Shown: positions 26,745-36,585, counted from the first letter of the stretch. The stretch: 64,000 nucleotides of DNA from Bacillus siamensis KCTC 13613 (GCF_000262045.1 NZ_AJVF01000013.1:310001-374000); one strand, 5' to 3'. Notes: generated by a model from the sequence alone, not told the origin. Numbers and translations: made by a program.

Positions 26745-27265
26745 TCGTCTATTAACCCTTCCATTACATGAATCTTAATTTTCTTCTCATTTATATTAAT
26801 ATCCTTGACCACAGAAGCGATATACGGAATGAGCGCATCTTTTTTCCCTTTTCTTGCAACTACCCATACGTCATTAGCCCCGGGCGTCAAGATTTCCTTC
26901 ACTGTGCCGATCAGTTCCCCGTCCTCTGATACCACTTCACAGCCGATGATTTCATGAAAATAAAATTCATCTTCTTCAAGCTCTCCCAAGTCTTCTTCAG
27001 GGACTTTGATCACCATGTTTCTTAGGTGTTCGACTTCATTAAGACTCGGCATTTCTTTGAATTGCAGCAGGTGAAACTGCTTGTGAAGCCTGTGGGTGCT
27101 GACCGTTACTTTGATTGGCTCCGCAGCCCCTTCCGCAAACAAATAGAGCGTATTGCCGGGCTTGTACCGTTCTTCGGCAAAGTCGGTTTTAGAAATGACC
27201 CGCACTTCGCCTTTAATGCCGTGGGTATTTACAATTTTGCCTACATTAAACCATCTGTTTGTCAT
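26741..27265 (-). CDS. rimM: RimM, 16S rRNA processing / 30S maturation factor
   Basis: 174 aa from ATG 27265-27263 ([20 protein letters not shown]); the frame is open 8 codons upstream, but these cross the RBS region next to ylqD. RimM binds S19 and helps 30S head maturation. N-terminal RimM beta-barrel about 5-90 and C-terminal PRC-barrel about 98-170 ([20 protein letters not shown]). Four nt after ylqD and overlapping trmD by 4 nt. Confidence 0.97.
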   Translation of the reverse strand: MTNRWFNVGKIVNTHGIKGEVRVISKTDFAEERYKPGNTLYLFAEGAAEPIKVTVSTHRLHKQFHLLQFKEMPSLNEVEHLRNMVIKVPEEDLGELEEDEFYFHEIIGCEVVSEDGELIGTVKEILTPGANDVWVVARKGKKDALIPYIASVVKDININEKKIKIHVMEGLIDE

Positions 27266-27269
27266 ATTA

Positions 27270-27656
27270 TCACCTCGGGCGAATTTCAATTACTACCCCG
27301 TCTTTTATGACGATGGTATTTGCCGCTGTTTTTTCATGCCAGTTATCACCGACGTTGATTGAAAGCAGCGCATCGATCTCCTTTTCCTTCACTTCGCTTC
27401 CGAGCGGGAGCGAATGTGTCTGGCTTATTTGGAAATCGATCATTTTGATTTTGTCTTGTCTTTTCTCAATGGCTTTTTTAAAAGATTCCGCTACATCGGG
27501 ATTCTGCTGATCTTTTTCATGTTTTCTAAGCTGAAAATAGAGCTGGCTGCATTCTCGTTCAAGCGTTTGCTTTTTTTCTGCAAAAGAGGCCAAAAGCTTT
27601 TCCTTGCTTTGCTCGGTCAGAACCTGCATAACGGTAACCCTGTGAATAATCTGCAT
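27270..27656 (-). CDS. ylqD: YlqD, conserved coiled-coil protein of unknown function
   Basis: 128 aa. A Bacillus-conserved protein between khpA and rimM. A charged helical region at about residues 10-75 ([20 protein letters not shown]) suggests a coiled coil, and the C-terminal half looks beta-rich ([20 protein letters not shown]). No catalytic motif and no membrane segment. Position suggests a link to ribosome biogenesis, but that is inference only. Confidence 0.88.
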   Translation of the reverse strand: MQIIHRVTVMQVLTEQSKEKLLASFAEKKQTLERECSQLYFQLRKHEKDQQNPDVAESFKKAIEKRQDKIKMIDFQISQTHSLPLGSEVKEKEIDALLSINVGDNWHEKTAANTIVIKDGVVIEIRPR

Positions 27657-27707
27657 AGGACCAGACTCCCCACTCTTCCAACATATTTCTGTTCATTTGC
27701 CTTTTTT

Positions 27708-27745
27708 ACGTGTAAAAAAAGGGGAGGTGCCGGCCCTCTCCCTTT
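27708..27745 (-). terminator. Intrinsic terminator after khpA
   Basis: At the khpA stop: stem AAAGGGAG..GG with CCTCCCCTTT around a GCCGGC core, then seven T on the minus strand. Separates rpsP-khpA from ylqD-rimM-trmD. Confidence 0.9.
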
Positions 27746-27989
27746 CAGTCAAATATTTCAAATTGAACTTTCTTAGAAGACTGTGCGCCAGCTGCAAAAA
27801 CGACGGTTCGAATCGCTCTTGCAGTCCGGCCTTGCTTTCCGATAATTTTACCGGTATCTGACTTATTGACAGATAAGCGCAGCGCAATCTTTTGATCGGT
27901 CTCTTCTTTTGTGACCGTTATGTCTTCCGGATGGTCGACAAGCGGAGCCACAATGCTGACAATCAAATCTTCCAAGTTCTGATCAGTCA

Positions 27990-27990
<1 letters not shown>
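27745..27990 (-). CDS. khpA: KhpA (YlqC), KH-domain RNA-binding protein
   Basis: 81 aa. Single KH domain with the RNA-binding loop GKIIGKQGRTARAIRTVV (GxxG = GKQG) at about residues 52-69. Homologues act with KhpB/Jag in cell elongation control in other Gram-positives. The start overlaps the rpsP stop in TAATG, so it is coupled to S16 synthesis. Confidence 0.95.
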
Positions 27991-28286
<296 letters not shown>

Positions 28287-28299
28287 TCAACAAGATAGT

Positions 28300-28328
28300 A
28301 TATTAACAATGATAAAAGTGTTTGTAAA
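28300..28328 (-). promoter_or_regulatory. Candidate rpsP promoter
   Basis: Minus strand -35 TTTACA (5/6), 17-bp spacer, -10 TAATAT (4/6), in the 105-nt gap between ffh and rpsP. I see no clean terminator hairpin after ffh. Confidence 0.55.
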
Positions 28329-28367
28329 GTGTTTTTTCTTAACAACGGTTTTATCATGTATAACCGA

Positions 28368-29708
28368 TTACATAAAAGGTAGTTTAAAGCCTTTTTTCTT
28401 CCCTTTTGACATGTTGGTCATCTGCTTCATCATTTTTTTCATTTCCTCAAACTGCTTTAAAAGACGGTTGACTTCCTGAACGGATGTTCCGCTTCCTTTG
28501 GCAATCCGCTTCCGCCGGCTGGCGTTAATGATATCCGGCTGTTCTTTTTCAAGAACAGTCATTGATTTAATGATCGCTTCCACATGATTCAGCTGTTTTT
28601 CATCGACTTGGATGTTTTTTAAGCCTTTCATTTTGCCTGCGCCGGGCATCATTTGCAGCAGTTCGTCAAGAGGCCCCATGTTTCGGACCTGGCCGAGCTG
28701 CTCAAGAAAATCATCCAATGTGAAGCTCATCGTTCTCATTTTCTGCTCAAGCTCTTTGGCTTTGTCTTCATCAACTGTCGCCTGAGCTTTTTCAATCAGG
28801 GTTAACACGTCACCCATTCCGAGAATCCGGGATGCCATACGCTCGGGATGGAACGCTTCTAAAGCGTCGAGTTTTTCTCCCATTCCGGCGAATTTAATCG
28901 GCGTTTCAGTGACTGCACGGATAGAAAGCGCCGCACCTCCGCGGGTATCCCCGTCAAGCTTTGTTAAAACGACGCCCGTTAAACCGAGCTGGTCATTAAA
29001 GCTTTTGGCGACGTTCACCGCATCCTGACCGGTCATTGAGTCGACGACAAGGAAAATTTCTTCAGGGTTTGCGACTTCCTTTACGCCGGAGAGCTCATCC
29101 ATCAGTTCGTGATCGATGTGCAGCCGTCCGGCGGTATCTAAAATCACATAATCATGATGCTCTTCCTTCGCTTTTTCAATCGCCTGTCTGGCAATTTCCA
29201 CCGGGCTGACCTGATCGCCAAGCGAAAAGACCGGCATATCAAGCTGTTTCCCCAGTGTTTCCAGCTGCTTAATCGCAGCGGGACGGTAAATATCTGCAGC
29301 CACGAGCAGCGGTTTGCGGTTATGTTTTTTGCGCAGCAGGTTGGCGAGCTTCCCCGTGGTTGTCGTTTTACCGGCACCTTGGAGCCCGACCATCATAATA
29401 ACGGTCGGCGGGCGTTTGGCGACGGCAATTTTGCTTTCTTCGCCGCCCATCAGCTCGGTAAGCTCTTCTTTTACGACTTTAATAACCTGCTGACCGGGTG
29501 TCAGACTCTGCATGACGTCCTGTCCGACAGCCCGTTCACTTACTTTTTTCACAAAATCCTTTACGACTTTAAAGTTAACGTCAGCCTCAAGAAGCGCAAG
29601 ACGAACTTCACGCATCATCTCTTTTACGTCTTGTTCGCTGACTTTTCCTTTTCCGCGGATTTTTGAAATCGTCTTTTGCAGTCGGTCGGCTAATCCTTCA
29701 AATGCCAT
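28368..29708 (-). CDS. ffh: Ffh, signal recognition particle GTPase (SRP54)
   Basis: 446 aa. Binds signal sequences and scRNA and docks to FtsY. N domain about 1-85, G domain with Walker A GLQGAGKTTT at 108-117 and the DTAGR motif near 187, and the Met-rich M domain from about 300, ending in the basic, Met-rich KKMMKQMTNMSKGKKKG. ylxM lies 13 nt upstream and encodes its helper, so ylxM-ffh is one unit. Confidence 0.99.
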   Translation of the reverse strand: MAFEGLADRLQKTISKIRGKGKVSEQDVKEMMREVRLALLEADVNFKVVKDFVKKVSERAVGQDVMQSLTPGQQVIKVVKEELTELMGGEESKIAVAKRPPTVIMMVGLQGAGKTTTTGKLANLLRKKHNRKPLLVAADIYRPAAIKQLETLGKQLDMPVFSLGDQVSPVEIARQAIEKAKEEHHDYVILDTAGRLHIDHELMDELSGVKEVANPEEIFLVVDSMTGQDAVNVAKSFNDQLGLTGVVLTKLDGDTRGGAALSIRAVTETPIKFAGMGEKLDALEAFHPERMASRILGMGDVLTLIEKAQATVDEDKAKELEQKMRTMSFTLDDFLEQLGQVRNMGPLDELLQMMPGAGKMKGLKNIQVDEKQLNHVEAIIKSMTVLEKEQPDIINASRRKRIAKGSGTSVQEVNRLLKQFEEMKKMMKQMTNMSKGKKKGFKLPFM

Positions 29709-29721
29709 TGTTTGCCGCCTC

Positions 29722-30054
29722 CTAATCTAATTTCTCAAGCGCTTCAATCAGAGCCGTCATTTTTTCCTCTTCCTGCAAGCCGGAAGCAAGCTCTTTCAGC
29801 TTTGTAAACATTTCTTTACGCTCCTGAAACTTTTTAAAAAGGAGCAGTTTTTCTTCATATTGTTCAAGCATCGCTTCAGTCCGTTTGATGTTATCGTAAA
29901 CGGCTTGCCTTGAAACGTCATACTCTTCGGCTATTTCACCAAGGGAGAAATCGTCCAGATAATAAAGCGACATATAGCTCTTTTGTTTTGACGTCAGCAA
30001 CGACTGATAGAAGTCAAACAAATAGTTCATTCTCGTCGTTTTTTCGAGCGACAT
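29722..30054 (-). CDS. ylxM: YlxM, SRP-associated HTH protein
   Basis: 110 aa. UPF0122 family; in streptococci YlxM modulates SRP GTPase activity. The sequence shows a sigma70-region-4-like helix-turn-helix at about residues 20-60 ([20 protein letters not shown]) followed by a coiled coil. Preceded by a promoter with a perfect -35, it is the first gene of the ylxM-ffh unit. Confidence 0.94.
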   Translation of the reverse strand: MSLEKTTRMNYLFDFYQSLLTSKQKSYMSLYYLDDFSLGEIAEEYDVSRQAVYDNIKRTEAMLEQYEEKLLLFKKFQERKEMFTKLKELASGLQEEEKMTALIEALEKLD

Positions 30055-30098
30055 TTGAGCTCTCCCCTTTGTTAAGTCAAATCCCTTTACAAAAACAT

Positions 30099-30127
30099 AG
30101 TTTACATGGTTTCAGAGCGTGTGTCAA
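30099..30127 (-). promoter_or_regulatory. SigmaA-type promoter of ylxM-ffh
   Basis: Minus strand: -35 TTGACA (6/6) at 30127-30122, 17-bp spacer, -10 TAAACT (4/6) at 30104-30099, in the gap between the kinase gene and ylxM, about 45 nt ahead of ylxM. Confidence 0.7.
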
Positions 30128-30173
30128 GTTTTTATCTTGTCAAAGCATGAGGCTCTTTTTACATAATCAGTTT

Positions 30174-30947
30174 TTAAAAAAATTCGTATAGACCGCCGTT
30201 AAAATACTCGAATTCTTGTTTTGATACACGATAGCGGCAATAGCCTTCGTAAAAAGCATTGAGCCATGCTTCATTTGTGACAAAATGACGGATCGCTAAT
30301 GATTCATCATATCGCGGATCTCCCGCCGATATTCCCGCAGCATCGATAAACAGACAGACCTCTCCGTCTTTCACCAGCACATTATCAGTCGTGCAGTCAC
30401 CGTGAATCATTGTCTGCTGAACAGGAACAGGTCTGTACCGGTCCAAATCCTTCAAAAGCTCTGCACTTCCTTCAGCCTGTCCTTTTTTGACATATTCCCC
30501 GGCTCGTTTGATTTGCAGATCGAGCCAGTCTGTTTCCAGCTGTAAACCAGGGACCATTTCGGTTTCATGCAGCCGTTGCAGAAACTGGCCGAAACGCTTG
30601 ATCAGCTTTTTCTTTTCAGTATCCCCTTTTGCTTTTCTTAAAGCAGAAGTGAGGGTGATTCCATCCTCAAATGACATGACGATATGGCTGGCATGCTGTT
30701 CCTGTATCATCCCATAATAAATAGGAACAGGCAGACGACGAGTTTCCGTCAGTTGTTGTAAAACGAAGGCTTCTCTCATTAACCATTCCCGATACTTCTG
30801 TTGAAAAGAACTTTTCAGCAAAAATGCGTCTTGGCCGGTCACTATTTTCCGAACGGTTGAAGTGCCTCCCTGTTCATCCAGCAGCGACATATGGTTTATC
30901 GCGCCGATCTTCCTTTCCAATTCAGCTTTCAGCCATTTGTCCAACAA
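30174..30947 (-). CDS. APH/choline-kinase-fold phosphotransferase, substrate unknown (accessory gene)
   Basis: 257 aa from TTG 30947-30945 (or the next TTG codon), preceded by GGAGGG. Aminoglycoside-phosphotransferase-type fold: probable ATP-binding lysine K45 (FLLKS), Brenner-type catalytic loop HGDCTTDN at residues 182-189 (D184, N189), metal-binding D202 (FIDAAG) and the block GDPRYD at 209-214. No membrane segment. It sits between the ftsY terminator and the ylxM promoter, where I recall no gene in B. subtilis 168, so it looks like a lineage-specific insertion or a loss in 168. The substrate is not readable; small-molecule kinase or antibiotic-modifying roles are both possible. No clear own promoter is seen. 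Confidence 0.82.
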   Translation of the reverse strand: MLDKWLKAELERKIGAINHMSLLDEQGGTSTVRKIVTGQDAFLLKSSFQQKYREWLMREAFVLQQLTETRRLPVPIYYGMIQEQHASHIVMSFEDGITLTSALRKAKGDTEKKKLIKRFGQFLQRLHETEMVPGLQLETDWLDLQIKRAGEYVKKGQAEGSAELLKDLDRYRPVPVQQTMIHGDCTTDNVLVKDGEVCLFIDAAGISAGDPRYDESLAIRHFVTNEAWLNAFYEGYCRYRVSKQEFEYFNGGLYEFF

Positions 30948-30979
30948 CTGCTCCCTCCATTCCGAGTATCAATGCGTAT

Positions 30980-31022
30980 AAAAAAACGAGTATAAAATGG
31001 AAGGTTTTATACTCGTTTTTTA
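30980..31022 (-). terminator. Intrinsic terminator after ftsY
   Basis: Perfect 12-bp stem ACGAGTATAAAA (30986-30997) with TTTTATACTCGT (31005-31016), 7-nt loop. T-runs flank it on both strands, so it could work in both directions; the relevant one is minus, between ftsY and the kinase gene. Confidence 0.93.
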
Positions 31023-31026
31023 TTCA

Positions 31027-32016
31027 TTAATCCTCGGCTTTTTCAACTAAATCAGAAAAGAGACCGTATACGTAAGATTCTGCATCAAACCGCTGGAGGT
31101 CGTCAACCTTTTCTCCGAGGCCGACCAGTTTCACGGGGATGTGAAGCTCATTGCGGATCGCCAGGACGATACCGCCTTTTGCGGTGCCGTCAAGCTTCGT
31201 TAATGCGATACCCGTCACATTCGTCGCTTTGGAGAATTCTTTCGCCTGCGCCATCGCATTCTGACCTGTCGTCGCGTCAAGCGCAAGCAGAACCTCATGC
31301 GGAGCCTCAGGCACTTCGCGTTCGATGACGCGTTTGACTTTTTCAAGCTCTTTCATTAAGTTTACTTTATTCTGAAGGCGGCCGGCCGTATCACAAATCA
31401 GCACATCCGCGCCTCTTGCTTTAGCCGCGTGTACGGCATCGTAAATAACTGCCGCAGGGTCGCTCCCGGCAGCCTGCTTAATGACAGGCACACCAGTACG
31501 CTCCCCCCACACTTCAAGCTGTTCAATCGCCCCGGCTCTGAAGGTGTCTCCGGCAGCAAGCACAACGGATTTGCCTTCATTCTTCAGCTTGTGGGCCAGC
31601 TTTCCGATGGTTGTCGTTTTTCCGACGCCGTTTACGCCGACAAGCAGAATAACGTTTAAGCGCCCGTCCTGAATATTCAGTTCAGAAATCTCTTCGTCGC
31701 CGCTGTTATAAATGTCGACGAGCTTTTCAGAAATGACGGACTGCACTTCCTGAGGATCCTGGATGTTTTTCAGCTTCACTTCTTTTTTGAGCTCGTCGAT
31801 CAGTTCCATCACCGTTGTGAAACCGACGTCAGCGCTAATCAGCACTTCCTCAAGCTCTTCGAAGAAATCTTCGTCGACTTTCCGGTAGCGGGAGACGAGC
31901 TCGTTCACTTTATTTGAGAAGGAATTTCTTGTTTTTTCGAGACCGTCTTTAAATTTTTCAGAGACGGAATCTGTCTGTTTCGTGATTTTCTCTTTTAATT
32001 TTTTAAAAAAGCTCAT
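31027..32016 (-). CDS. ftsY: FtsY, SRP receptor GTPase
   Basis: 329 aa. Membrane-associated receptor for the Ffh ribosome complex. N domain about 1-110 with a short, charged A region typical of Gram-positives, and G domain with Walker A GVNGVGKTTT at 127-136, DTAGR near 210 and TKLDGTAKGG near 275. Follows smc by 19 nt, forming the rnc-smc-ftsY unit, and is closed by a strong terminator. Confidence 0.99.
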   Translation of the reverse strand: MSFFKKLKEKITKQTDSVSEKFKDGLEKTRNSFSNKVNELVSRYRKVDEDFFEELEEVLISADVGFTTVMELIDELKKEVKLKNIQDPQEVQSVISEKLVDIYNSGDEEISELNIQDGRLNVILLVGVNGVGKTTTIGKLAHKLKNEGKSVVLAAGDTFRAGAIEQLEVWGERTGVPVIKQAAGSDPAAVIYDAVHAAKARGADVLICDTAGRLQNKVNLMKELEKVKRVIEREVPEAPHEVLLALDATTGQNAMAQAKEFSKATNVTGIALTKLDGTAKGGIVLAIRNELHIPVKLVGLGEKVDDLQRFDAESYVYGLFSDLVEKAED

Positions 32017-32035
32017 CTTTCAACCTCTTTCCTCG

Positions 32036-35000
32036 TTACTGAACGAATTCTTTTGTTTCTTCCAGTTTGACCGAAACCATTCGGGAAACGCCGGATTCCT
32101 GCATCGTAACACCGTAGAGGACATCCGCTTCTTCCATGGTGCCTTTTCTGTGGGTGATGACGATAAACTGGCTGTCGCCACTGTATTTTTTTAAGTATTG
32201 AGCAAACCTGAATACATTGGCTTCATCAAGCGCGGCTTCCACTTCATCAAGCACGCAGAACGGAACGGGCCTTACTTTCAAAATGGAGAATAAAAGGGCA
32301 ATGGCGGTCAGCGCCCGTTCTCCCCCTGACAAAAGATTTAAGTTTTGCAGTTTTTTGCCCGGAGGCTGGGCAATAATGTCCACCCCTGAGTTGAGAAGGT
32401 CATTCGGATCGGTCAGCTTCAGTTCAGCGCGCCCTCCTCCGAACAAGGAACGGAACACGTCGTTGAATTGAGAACGGATCTGGATAAACGTTTCATGGAA
32501 CCGCTTCGTCATTTCTGAATCCATTTCTTCAATGACTTGGAACAGTGTATTTTTCGCATCCGTCAGATCATTTTTCTGCTCCGTTAAAAACTGATACCGT
32601 TCGTTCACTCTTTCAAATTCATCGATGCTGCCGAGATTGACCGTTCCGAGCTCTTCAATTGAAAGCTTGATCAGTTTGACCCGTTTTCTCGCCTCTTCAG
32701 GCTCGAGTTCGAGCTGATATTGTTCTTTTGCCCCTTCAAAGGATAAGCTGTACTCCTCACGTAAATATTGCAAGAGGTTATCAAGCTCAACTTCCATCCG
32801 GCCGAGTTTTACCTCTTCATCTTTCAGAATTTCGGTTTTTTGCCTGTACAGACGCTTCATCTCTTTCAGCTCAAGCTCGTTCGTATCAAGCGCCCTCTGA
32901 AGTTTCACACGCTGATCGCGCCGGCTGGCGATCAATTCGATCGTTCTCGTTTTATCGTGAAGCTTATGATGGGCTGCTTCTTCAAGCTGCTCCTCACCGC
33001 TTGTGCTGGACGTCATCTCTGAGGTCAGGAGGCTTAAATCTTCCCGTGTTTCTTTCAGGGCGAGCTGCGTTTCTTCAAGCTCTTTTTTCAGCCTTTTGAG
33101 GTTGTCTTCCTCACTCGAGCACGCCTGTTCTTTTTTCGCCGCGGCCACTTTACATTCCGTCAGCTCATGAGAGAGCGTTTCTTTTGTTGAGGATAGGGTC
33201 TGCTTTTGTTTTGTCAGCCTGTCCATCTCTTCCTCAAGCTCTTTCAGCTGGCCGGATGCCTCACTCAGCTGTTCTTCCAATGCTGATTTTCGCGCCTCTT
33301 TTTCCCGGCTGCTTTCCGTCAGTGATGCTTTCTCCTGATCGTAAAGCTCCAGATGGGTATTGATGTTCTTTTCGGCGACTTCGAGTTCATACAGCCTGCC
33401 TTTTACGTCCTGCTGCTTTGTTCTGAAAGCCTCACCGTCTTCACGGAGACCGTTCAGCGTATGTTCAAGCTCTTGAATGGCTTGTTTCAGCGATTTGACT
33501 TCTTTTTCGAGCACAGCTGTTTTTTCTTCCATTTCGGCGAGCCGCGCAGTCACCGTCTCAAGCTCACGGCTTCTGCCGAGCAGAGAATTGTTTTTCTTTT
33601 TGACTGCGCCGCCTGTCATTGATCCGCCTGGATTGACGACATCGCCTTCAAGCGTCACGATGCGGTAGCGGTGCCCGACAAGCTTGGCAAGTTCATTCGC
33701 ACCTTTTAAATCTTCAGTGATCAGCACTGTGCCGAGAAGGTTTTCAATGACATTCCGATACGCCGCATCATACGTGACAAGCCCGCTCGCTGCGCCGAGA
33801 AAAGACGGATGCTTCGAAGCCGTCTGTTCATCACGGGTTTGGAGCTGGCGCGGTTTCATGACCGTAAGCGGCAGAAACGTTGCGCGGCCGAAGGAATTCT
33901 GTTTTAAATATTGAATCGCTTTCCGCGCCGCCTGCTCATCGTCTGTGACAACGTGCTGCGCCGCCGCGCCGAGTGCAATCTCGATCGCCGTTTCATATTT
34001 TTGTTCAGTGGAAATCAGTTCGAGAACAGCGCCGCGGATGCCGCCAAGCTGCTCCTTCTGCTTCAGTACTTCTTTTACGCCTTGGTAAAACCCTGAAAAA
34101 TCGCCTTGCATCGTTTCAAGCATATCTTTTTTGGATCTGGCCTGCTGTACAAATTGATACGCCTGATACAGGGCTGATTCTTTCTTTTCATACTGGCGTT
34201 TTTTCTGTTCATATGCGGTCTGGACTTCGCGAAAGCGGCCGACCTGATTGTCAATATCAGCTTCAACTGCGGCCAGTTCTTCTTCGCATGCCGCTTTGCG
34301 GACGGAAATATCATTTCGTTCCTGAAGATATTTTTCATTGTTTGCGGTCAGTCTCGCCTGCTGGACGGCAGATTGGGACATCTGGTCATCTAAAAGCTGC
34401 AGCTCGTTGCGGATCGACGCCTGACTGTTTAACAATTCGAAGTAATCGCTTTTTAATTGTTCGATTTTCTCTTCGACGTTTTCATTATGAAGGCTGAGCG
34501 CCTGCTGCTTTTCTTTCACCTGGGCATTTAACCGCTTCACTTCGGCACGCAGCTTATCAAAGACGGCAGACTGTTTTTCAATAGCCGATTTCAGTTCTGC
34601 TTCCTTCTTTGTGTAATGTGTGACCGATTCCTCAAGCTGTTCCCGGTTTTGCGCGGCGTTTTTTTTGCGCTCTTTCAGCACTTCTTTCCGGCCTTCCAGC
34701 TTTTCAAGCTCTTCACTTGTCACGAGCAGAACCTGCTGCAGCTCGTTGACGGATTCGTCGAGCGCGTGGATTTTATCTCTCGTCTCTTCTATCGCCGCTT
34801 CTTTAGCGGAGATCGCCGACGATTCCGCCAATTCTTCTTCTTTAGCAGCCTGCACCTTGTCTTTTAAACCCGACCATTTGCCATGCAGTTCTTCGATATC
34901 AAAGGCGGTAAGGGCGATTTCGACGTGCTCAAGCTCTTTCTTTTTTTCTAAGTAGTCTTTGGCGATTGATGCCTGGATTTTCAGCGGTTCGACCTGATCT

Positions 35001-35596
35001 TCGAGCTCGTGAAGAATATCTTCCACCCTGTTTAAGTTATCCTGCGTCTCAAACAGTTTGTTTTCCGCTTTTTTCTTTCGTGTTTTATATTTCAGCACGC
35101 CGGCAGCTTCTTCAAAAATACTGCGGCGGTCTTCCGCTTTGCTGCTTAAAATCTCTTCGACTTTCCCCTGGCTGATAATGGAAAACGCTTCTTTCCCGAG
35201 CCCGGAGTCCATAAATAAGTCAATGATGTCTTTCAGGCGGCAATGCTGATTATTGATGAGAAATTCACTTTCTCCGGAACGGTAAACCCGTCTCGTCACG
35301 CTGACTTCGTGATAATCGATCGGGAGAAAATGATCTTCATTATCAAGCGTTAACGTGACTTCCGCAAGGTTAAGCCGCTTGCGTGAATCACTTCCGGCAA
35401 AAATGATATCTTCCATTTTCCCGCCCCGAAGCGAGCGGGCTGATTGTTCGCCGAGCACCCAGCGGATGGCTTCGGTTATGTTGCTCTTTCCGCTGCCGTT
35501 CGGACCGACAACGGCAGTGACGCCTTTTACAAAGTCAACGGATATCCGTTCTGCAAATGATTTAAATCCTATAACGTCTAAACGTTTGAGGAACAT
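32036..35596 (-). CDS. smc: Smc, chromosome condensation and segregation ATPase
   Basis: 1186 aa, the usual Bacillus Smc length. N-terminal ATPase half with Walker A GPNGSGKSN at 31-39, long coiled coils (about 165-500 and 670-1010), a hinge at about 500-670 (GFYQGVKEVLKQKEQLGGIRG near its start, GGSMTGGAVKKKNNSLLGRS near its end), and the C-terminal half with signature LSGGERALTAIAL near 1090 and Walker B FCVLDEVEAALDEANV after it. Works with ScpA/ScpB as condensin. Lies between rnc and ftsY. Confidence 0.99.
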   Translation of the reverse strand: MFLKRLDVIGFKSFAERISVDFVKGVTAVVGPNGSGKSNITEAIRWVLGEQSARSLRGGKMEDIIFAGSDSRKRLNLAEVTLTLDNEDHFLPIDYHEVSVTRRVYRSGESEFLINNQHCRLKDIIDLFMDSGLGKEAFSIISQGKVEEILSSKAEDRRSIFEEAAGVLKYKTRKKKAENKLFETQDNLNRVEDILHELEDQVEPLKIQASIAKDYLEKKKELEHVEIALTAFDIEELHGKWSGLKDKVQAAKEEELAESSAISAKEAAIEETRDKIHALDESVNELQQVLLVTSEELEKLEGRKEVLKERKKNAAQNREQLEESVTHYTKKEAELKSAIEKQSAVFDKLRAEVKRLNAQVKEKQQALSLHNENVEEKIEQLKSDYFELLNSQASIRNELQLLDDQMSQSAVQQARLTANNEKYLQERNDISVRKAACEEELAAVEADIDNQVGRFREVQTAYEQKKRQYEKKESALYQAYQFVQQARSKKDMLETMQGDFSGFYQGVKEVLKQKEQLGGIRGAVLELISTEQKYETAIEIALGAAAQHVVTDDEQAARKAIQYLKQNSFGRATFLPLTVMKPRQLQTRDEQTASKHPSFLGAASGLVTYDAAYRNVIENLLGTVLITEDLKGANELAKLVGHRYRIVTLEGDVVNPGGSMTGGAVKKKNNSLLGRSRELETVTARLAEMEEKTAVLEKEVKSLKQAIQELEHTLNGLREDGEAFRTKQQDVKGRLYELEVAEKNINTHLELYDQEKASLTESSREKEARKSALEEQLSEASGQLKELEEEMDRLTKQKQTLSSTKETLSHELTECKVAAAKKEQACSSEEDNLKRLKKELEETQLALKETREDLSLLTSEMTSSTSGEEQLEEAAHHKLHDKTRTIELIASRRDQRVKLQRALDTNELELKEMKRLYRQKTEILKDEEVKLGRMEVELDNLLQYLREEYSLSFEGAKEQYQLELEPEEARKRVKLIKLSIEELGTVNLGSIDEFERVNERYQFLTEQKNDLTDAKNTLFQVIEEMDSEMTKRFHETFIQIRSQFNDVFRSLFGGGRAELKLTDPNDLLNSGVDIIAQPPGKKLQNLNLLSGGERALTAIALLFSILKVRPVPFCVLDEVEAALDEANVFRFAQYLKKYSGDSQFIVITHRKGTMEEADVLYGVTMQESGVSRMVSVKLEETKEFVQ

Positions 35597-35670
35597 CCCA
35601 GATCCTCCTTATCGTATAAGTATCTCAATATTATCATAATCCCCCGCTTATATCAGGCGCAGACATATTG

Positions 35671-35700
35671 AAATCCCCCTAGGGATACAGGGGGATTTTA
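35671..35700 (-). other. Strong hairpin directly after rnc, without a T-tract
   Basis: Ten-bp perfect stem AAATCCCCCT / AGGGGGATTT with a 10-nt loop, overlapping the rnc stop region. Only TTT follows on the minus strand. It could be a weak terminator, an mRNA end protector or an RNase III processing site in the rnc-smc message. Confidence 0.6.
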
Positions 35701-36447
35701 TTGTTTCGTATGGTGTTTTTGCAATTTTGCAAGAGCTTCCTGTGCCGCGTGCTGCTCGGCTTCTTTTTTGGAACGTCCGTTCCCGATGCCGAGCGCCTCA
35801 CCTTTAAGAGAGACAAGCGCCTCGAATTCCCGGTTGTGGGCAGGTCCTTTTTCATTGAGAATTTTGTACTCAAGCGATCCTTTTCCGTCCCGCTGCACAA
35901 ATTCTTGAAGCTGGCTTTTGAAATCCATCACATGAGAAAAAGCACCATCGTTTATTTTAGGGAACACGTACTCTTTCAGGAATTGCTGAACCGGCTCAAG
36001 GCCCTGATCCAGATACAGTGCGCCGATAAACGCTTCAAACACATCCGCTAAAAGCGCAGGACGCTTTCTGCCGCCCGTCATTTCTTCTCCTTTACCCAAA
36101 AGAACAAGATCGCCGAATGACAATTCGTGGGCAAGGGAGACGAGTGACGGCTCGCATACGATAGCGGCTCTCAGCTTCGTCAAATCTCCTTCACTCATGG
36201 CCGGATATTTGGCAAATAAGAATTGGGAGATCGTCAGTTCCAAAACAGCGTCACCTAAAAATTCAAGCCTTTCATTGTCTTCATACGGCTTTTTCCGATG
36301 CTCATTCACATAAGATGAATGTGTAAATGCTTGATACAAAAGTTTCTCGTTTTGAAAATGAACCGAAATCCGTTCTTGGAACTCTTTAAATTGCTCTATT
36401 TTTTTATAGAACTTTTTTTTATCTTTAAAATGTGAGTGTTTTGACAT
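35698..36447 (-). CDS. rnc: RNase III
   Basis: 249 aa from ATG 36447-36445 ([16 protein letters not shown]); an in-frame start 6 codons upstream is less likely given the remembered family length. Cleaves double-stranded RNA in rRNA and mRNA maturation. Endonuclease signature [13 protein letters not shown] starts near residue 60, second acidic motif [13 protein letters not shown] near 134, and a C-terminal dsRBD at about 175-245. Called rncS in B. subtilis. A strong hairpin lies directly after the stop. Confidence 0.97.
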   Translation of the reverse strand: MSKHSHFKDKKKFYKKIEQFKEFQERISVHFQNEKLLYQAFTHSSYVNEHRKKPYEDNERLEFLGDAVLELTISQFLFAKYPAMSEGDLTKLRAAIVCEPSLVSLAHELSFGDLVLLGKGEEMTGGRKRPALLADVFEAFIGALYLDQGLEPVQQFLKEYVFPKINDGAFSHVMDFKSQLQEFVQRDGKGSLEYKILNEKGPAHNREFEALVSLKGEALGIGNGRSKKEAEQHAAQEALAKLQKHHTKQ

Positions 36448-36546
36448 AGTAACCTCCATAGGCACATCAGGTTCACCGCGCTTCCCGCCGTAAACGGAAT
36501 CGGCAGCGCGTACAGCGTCAGACGCCGGTAACCGAACGGTTAAAGG

Positions 36547-36579
36547 GCTAAAGCCCCGCTGTCAGGCGGGACTTTTAGC
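36547..36579 (-). terminator. Hairpin after acpP (probable terminator, weak T-tract)
   Basis: Minus strand GCTAAA..TCCCGC loop GCGGG..TTTAGC followed by CCTTTAA. The stem is long but the T-tract is poor. The remaining sequence up to rnc (36448-36546) shows no ORF or clear promoter. Confidence 0.55.
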
Positions 36580-36585
36580 ATCAGC

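Noticed and set aside
30174-30947. Calling the extra kinase an aminoglycoside resistance gene
   Set aside because: The APH fold is shared by many small-molecule kinases; nothing in the sequence identifies an antibiotic substrate.
33973-34497. 174-codon open frame on the plus strand
   Set aside because: Antisense to the coiled coil of smc; no family resemblance.
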